Of a stretch of DNA of 64,000 bases, positions 61,051-64,000 are shown piece by piece. The translations under genes and the position numbers were made by a program. The stretch covers positions 124,001-188,000 of the forward strand of contig NZ_JAXCLE010000002.1 in the NCBI RefSeq assembly GCF_037027585.1, in the 5' to 3' direction. Each line of letters begins with the position of its first letter. Positions within the stretch are counted from its first letter, which is position 1. The notes under the pieces were generated by a model. It saw only the letters and a program-made list of their open reading frames with translations. It ran no database searches and was not told the DNA's origin. The DNA is from Solibacillus ferritrahens (GTDB lineage Bacteria; Bacillota; Bacilli; Bacillales_A; Planococcaceae).

Positions 61051-61083
61051 AGAACGCTGTTGCCGAATAGGTAATGGCGTTCT
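61051..61083 (+). terminator. Hairpin after ileS
   Basis: AGAACGC (61051-61057) pairs with GCGTTCT (61077-61083), with an inner TTGCC/GGTAA stem. The following T-tract is poor, so it may be a partial terminator allowing readthrough into azlCD. Confidence 0.6.
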
Positions 61084-61133
61084 TTATAGCTTTTTGTTTT
61101 CTGAAAAATAAAAAAATTAGGAGAGATATAGCT

Positions 61134-61850
61134 TTGGAACAAGTAGAACAAAAGCAGCTTACACCTGATACATTTATACAGGGTGTAAAAGATTGTATCC
61201 CAACTTTACTCGGCTATATAAGCATCGGTGTAGCATTTGGAGTTGTTGGAATTGCATCCGGAATTTCTGTACTTGAAGTGTTTTTACTGTCGATGCTTGT
61301 TTATGCAGGATCAGCTCAGTTTATATTCTGTGGACTCTATTTAGCGGGTGCACCTGTTACTGCTGTCATCATCACTATTTTCATCGTAAATTTACGTCAT
61401 TTACTTATGTCTTTAACGATTGCTCCTTATTTTACTAAGTATTCAACATTGCGCAACATAGGCTTTGGTACGTTACTAACCGATGAGACGTTCGGCGTAT
61501 CCGTTGTCGCTGCTGGGAAAGAAGGACGTCTTGGCGGGAAATGGATGGATGGTCTTAATATTACAGCGTATACGACTTGGATTGCGGCGTGTACAATAGG
61601 TGGAGTCATCGGTCAATGGCTACCGAATCCTGAAAAATGGGGGCTGGACTATGCGTTAGTGGCAATGTTTGTCGCATTGCTTGTTCTAACACTCGCGAGT
61701 ATCCCAAAAGAAAAATTAATGCATTACATAAAGCTGATTCTCATTATGGTCTTCAGCATGTACGGAATGCTCTACTTTATGCCGGGACATTTAGCCGTCC
61801 TATTATCGACTGTTGTAGTAGCAACGATTGGGGTGGCATTGGAAAAATGA
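61134..61850 (+). CDS. azlC: AzlC family branched-chain amino acid exporter subunit
   Basis: A polytopic protein of 238 residues of the AzlC/YgaZ family, with GYISIGVAFGVVG, YAGSAQFIFCGLYLAG and NLRHLLMSLTIAPYF. AzlC with AzlD exports branched-chain amino acids (and analogues such as azaleucine). TTG 61134 is chosen because AGGAGAG lies 8 bases before it; the longer frame from 61074 starts inside the ileS hairpin. Coupled to azlD. Confidence 0.9.
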   Translation: MEQVEQKQLTPDTFIQGVKDCIPTLLGYISIGVAFGVVGIASGISVLEVFLLSMLVYAGSAQFIFCGLYLAGAPVTAVIITIFIVNLRHLLMSLTIAPYFTKYSTLRNIGFGTLLTDETFGVSVVAAGKEGRLGGKWMDGLNITAYTTWIAACTIGGVIGQWLPNPEKWGLDYALVAMFVALLVLTLASIPKEKLMHYIKLILIMVFSMYGMLYFMPGHLAVLLSTVVVATIGVALEK

Positions 61851-62173
61851 CAACTTCTATAGCAATGGTATTATTAATTTTAGGCTGTGCCCTTGTAACA
61901 TGGATCCCTAGAATATTGCCGTTTATATTAGTGAAAAATATGAAATTGCCAAAAATTGTCCTGCGCTGGCTTGCATACATACCCGTTTGTATATTATCAG
62001 CATTGGTAATTGAAGGTTTTTTCAAAAAAGATTCTACTATTGTAACGGTACAATGGATAAATATACTTGTGTTTATCCCGACATTACTTGTCGCATTACT
62101 TTCAAAAAGTTTATCGAAAACAGTGATTGCCGGAGTCGTGACAATGGCCGGATTTCGATTTTTTTTCAGTTAA
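61847..62173 (+). CDS. azlD: AzlD family branched-chain amino acid exporter subunit
   Basis: A 108-residue protein with three or four helices and the AzlD hallmark ALVTWIPRILPF near the N-terminus, followed by LRWLAYIPVCILSALV. The ATG overlaps the azlC stop (ATGA). It completes the AzlCD transporter. Confidence 0.9.
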   Translation: MTTSIAMVLLILGCALVTWIPRILPFILVKNMKLPKIVLRWLAYIPVCILSALVIEGFFKKDSTIVTVQWINILVFIPTLLVALLSKSLSKTVIAGVVTMAGFRFFFS

Positions 62174-62238
62174 AGTGAAAAGCTGATATTTTGTAATCCT
62201 AAACATAATTGCATCAAAAATTACACTTCTATATTAAT

Positions 62239-62283
62239 AAGGCTATCCATAAAAATTGAACTATAGGATAGCCTTTTTTTTAC
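62239..62283 (+). terminator. Terminator after azlD
   Basis: A 10-bp stem (62239-62248 and 62266-62275) followed by about eight T residues. Confidence 0.92.
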
Positions 62284-62325
62284 AGTATCCTTTTGTATTC
62301 CATCACATCAACTTTGTTCATTTAC

Positions 62326-62541
62326 TTATGCTAACTGTTCGGCTACTTGTACAAAGCTTATTTGTGAGAAAATGATGATTCTAGTTCTAGATTCTCTTTC
62401 ATAATGTTCTGTTGATTCAGTTAGTATTAAAAAATCCGTATTTACCGATTCTAATGTTCCAGTAATTAGTTCTTCACCTACTGCAACGGTTATTTCCCTA
62501 TTCAAATATTCTCCAAGCTGTAAAAATAATTTTGTATTCAA
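62326..62541 (-). CDS. Small Sm-like protein (DUF2642/YuzF-type)
   Basis: A 71-residue beta-rich protein (KLFLQLGEYLNREITVAV, then GTLESVNTDFLILTES) with the five-strand pattern of small Sm/Lsm-like proteins. It resembles the DUF2642 family, several members of which are linked to the spore coat. TTG 62541 is chosen because GGGGG lies 9 bases upstream; GTG 62550 abuts that site. It follows the shorter gene at 62559-62735 on the same strand, so the two form a small operon. Confidence 0.65.
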   Translation of the reverse strand: MNTKLFLQLGEYLNREITVAVGEELITGTLESVNTDFLILTESTEHYERESRTRIIIFSQISFVQVAEQLA

Positions 62542-62558
62542 TCCAATCACCCCCTATT

Positions 62559-62735
62559 TTAATAAGCTATATTTTGAATACTCCCTAATGGAATATACAG
62601 TAAACTAGAATTTGACCTTAGCGTGATATAGTCAGGTTTAACTTCTATTAACGTCCCAGAAACTTTTGAATATTCCGTTGTAACTTCTAAAGTTGAATCT
62701 TTTAAAGAATTAAGAACTGCACGAAGCTGCTGCAT
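62559..62735 (-). CDS. Very small Sm-like protein (DUF2642-like)
   Basis: A 58-codon gene. The product starts MQQLRAVLNSLKDSTLEVTT, has GTLIEVKPDYITLRS in the middle and ends IPLGSIQNIAY. The strand pattern and the GTLxEVxxDYIxLR motif mirror the neighbouring 71-residue protein, so the two are probably paralogues. AGGGGGGATT lies well spaced before the ATG at 62735. Function unknown; a spore-surface role is possible from the family alone. Confidence 0.65.
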   Translation of the reverse strand: MQQLRAVLNSLKDSTLEVTTEYSKVSGTLIEVKPDYITLRSNSSLLYIPLGSIQNIAY

Positions 62736-62849
62736 ACTAATCCCCCTTCTATAATGGAATCTTAAAGTATATGTTTGTAATAAAAAGTTACTTAGGTATA
62801 TATTCTAACTTTTGTTATTTTAATAAAAATTGAGTATTGCGCACAAAGT

Positions 62850-62873
62850 ATATGAAATAAAATTCATATCATA
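62850..62873 (+). promoter_or_regulatory. Palindrome and sporulation-type -10 upstream of the GT2 gene
   Basis: ATATGAA (62850-62856) and TTCATAT (62863-62869) form a 7-bp inverted repeat. CATATCATA (62865-62873) fits the sigma-K -10 pattern CATANNNTA, but no -35 at the right distance is seen. Tentative. Confidence 0.3.
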
Positions 62874-62890
62874 CCTGTGAGGTGATCATT

Positions 62891-63589
62891 ATGAAGGATA
62901 GACAAGATGGATTAGTAAGTGTTGTTATTCCGTGCTATAATGCTGGCCCATATATAGTAGATTGCCTAAATTCACTACAAGCCCAGTCATACGAAAAAAT
63001 GGAAGTAATACTCGTGAACGATGCCTCGACTGATCAAACGCAAAATATAGTAGAAAAGTGGATAGAAGAATCAAATCCAACTTTCCCAATAATCGTATGT
63101 AATCTTCCTAAAAATACAGGGTTTGCAGGAGCTCTGACAATCGGATATTTTATGAGTTCAGGTGAGTATATTGCGGTTAATGATGCGGATGATATTTCAC
63201 ATCCATTTCGTTTTGAAAAACAAGTAGACTTTTTAGAAAAAAATCAAGAGTATGATTTAATCGGAACAAATTATCAGGTGTTTACTGATATCAATTTAAA
63301 AGAAAATGGGCAAACGGCAAATTGGTTAGTATATGGGGATGATATTCGGAAGATTTATGCAGAAGGTGGTCACTGTATCTGTCATGGAACCATCTTGTTC
63401 CGTGGAAAGGTTTTTGACATGCTTGGCGGTCCGACTCGAAGAATTCTTGGTGCAGAAGACTATGAATTTATCGTGAAATTTTTAAATGCGAATTTAATGG
63501 TTGAAAATTTAAATGAGGTCTTATATTACTATCGGCAACATGATCAACAACGATCTAAAACATTTTATGGCGGTGATAATATTGGATAG
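62891..63589 (+). CDS. Family 2 glycosyltransferase
   Basis: A 232-residue GT-A fold enzyme: SVVIPCYNAGPYIVDCLNSL nucleotide-binding start, VNDASTDQT, a GFAGALTIGY region, the metal-binding DADD (VNDADDISHP) and the acceptor-site EDYEFIVKF. GT2 enzymes transfer a sugar from a nucleotide donor to a polysaccharide, lipid or protein. ATG 62891 follows GAGGTGAT; the in-frame GTG at 62882 lies inside that site. It overlaps the next glycosyltransferase start and opens an accessory cluster. Confidence 0.88.
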   Translation: MKDRQDGLVSVVIPCYNAGPYIVDCLNSLQAQSYEKMEVILVNDASTDQTQNIVEKWIEESNPTFPIIVCNLPKNTGFAGALTIGYFMSSGEYIAVNDADDISHPFRFEKQVDFLEKNQEYDLIGTNYQVFTDINLKENGQTANWLVYGDDIRKIYAEGGHCICHGTILFRGKVFDMLGGPTRRILGAEDYEFIVKFLNANLMVENLNEVLYYYRQHDQQRSKTFYGGDNIG

Positions 63590-64000
63590 GGTAAGAATTT
63601 TACTTGTAATTGATGCATTATATATTGGAGGAACTGAAACACATGTATTAGGTTTAGCAAAAGAATTAATTAAAAATAATATTTTTGTTGCTATTGCAGC
63701 TCAAAAAAATGGAAGTTTAGTTAATTCCTTCGAAGAGTTGCAATGTCCTATTTATCATATAGATTTCCCAAAAACGATTTCCCTTTCAAAAAATCATGAA
63801 TTAGAGTTAGTTCAAAAAATAGAACAGATCATAGACTTCGAAAATATTTCTCATATTCATATTCATCAGACACCATCAGGTTATTTAGCTGGGCAGGCAG
63901 CAAATAATAAAGGTATTGCTACAGTCTTAACCATACATGGAACCTATTATCCAAACCATGAAATAGAGGAACTTTTTAAATTAGCCGATGCAGTGATCTG
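63582..64000 (+). CDS. Family 4 glycosyltransferase, N-terminal part
   Basis: The frame runs off the window. The visible 139 residues form a GT4/GT-B N-terminal domain: VRILLVIDALYIGGTETHVLGL (split over residues 3-24) with the GGTETH donor-domain loop, ISHIHIHQTPSGYLAG and VLTIHGTYYP. The start is uncertain: TTG 63582 has the nearest ribosome-like GGCGGTG, while ATG 63567 is possible. Either start overlaps the upstream gene, so the pair is cotranslated. Confidence 0.85.
   Translation, partial: MDRVRILLVIDALYIGGTETHVLGLAKELIKNNIFVAIAAQKNGSLVNSFEELQCPIYHIDFPKTISLSKNHELELVQKIEQIIDFENISHIHIHQTPSGYLAGQAANNKGIATVLTIHGTYYPNHEIEELFKLADAVI

Noticed and set aside
1..64000. CRISPR arrays, rRNA, tRNA genes, prophage or intact IS elements
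   Set aside because: No regularly spaced repeats, no rRNA or cloverleaf tRNA signatures and no transposase, integrase or phage structural genes were seen on reading both strands.

Overview
The window is a low-GC Gram-positive chromosome segment from an endospore-forming member of the Bacillales. The gene order follows the Bacillus subtilis ylaF-ftsW-pycA-cta-ylb-dcw-spoIIG-ylm-ileS region. Losses within this order, and an accessory end rather than the usual lspA/pyr genes after ileS, fit a Planococcaceae-type genome (Solibacillus/Lysinibacillus-like). The genus is inferred, not demonstrated. I see no rRNA, tRNA, CRISPR array, prophage or intact insertion sequence.

Layout. 1-9.7 kb: 3' end of an inositol-monophosphatase gene, ylaF, typA, ylaH, an unrecognised exported protein, ylaI, an unrecognised cytosolic protein, ylaN, ftsW and pyc. 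9.8-17.6 kb: heme A synthase ctaA, divergent from the caa3 oxidase operon ctaCDEF, with assembly genes ctaG and a DUF420 (CtaM-like) gene further on. The usual ctaB is absent, and a roughly 690-bp hairpin-rich interval stands in its place. 17.6-34.8 kb: ylb region (yugN-like, ylbC, a murE-type ligase, ylbF, a degenerate GDPD-family protein, ylbG, rsmD, coaD, ylbJ-like, ylbL, tmcAL, ylbN, rpmF), an enoyl-CoA hydratase-like gene, ylbO, a BCCP plus carboxyltransferase pair, panE and a DUF3397 gene.

34.9-51.6 kb: bshC, then the division and cell-wall cluster mraZ-rsmH-ftsL-pbpB-spoVD-mraY-murD-spoVE-divIB-ylxW-ylxX-sbp-ftsA-ftsZ. Here murE, murG and murB are missing from their standard places. 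51.7-57.6 kb: spoIIGA-sigE-sigG, then ylmC, ylmE, sepF, ylmG, ylmH and divIVA. 57.6-62.2 kb: an isoleucine T-box leader, ileS and azlCD. 62.3-64 kb: two tiny genes for DUF2642/Sm-like proteins and the start of a glycosyltransferase cluster that runs off the window.

How it works together. The cell-wall genes supply lipid-linked precursor (murD, mraY), polymerise and cross-link it in vegetative division (ftsW, pbpB, divIB, ftsL) and in the spore cortex (spoVD, spoVE), and place the septum (ftsA, ftsZ, sepF, divIVA). The spoIIG/sigG block starts the sporulation sigma cascade. The clearest non-routine observations are: absence of ctaB, murE, murG and murB from conserved positions; a GDPD-family protein lacking its metal-binding acids; an enoyl-CoA hydratase-like protein lacking one catalytic glutamate; a palindromic repeat inside the ileS leader; 10-bp-phased MraZ boxes; and a probable CTG start for spoVE. 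I did not find a convincing new multi-gene system. This is mostly core genome.
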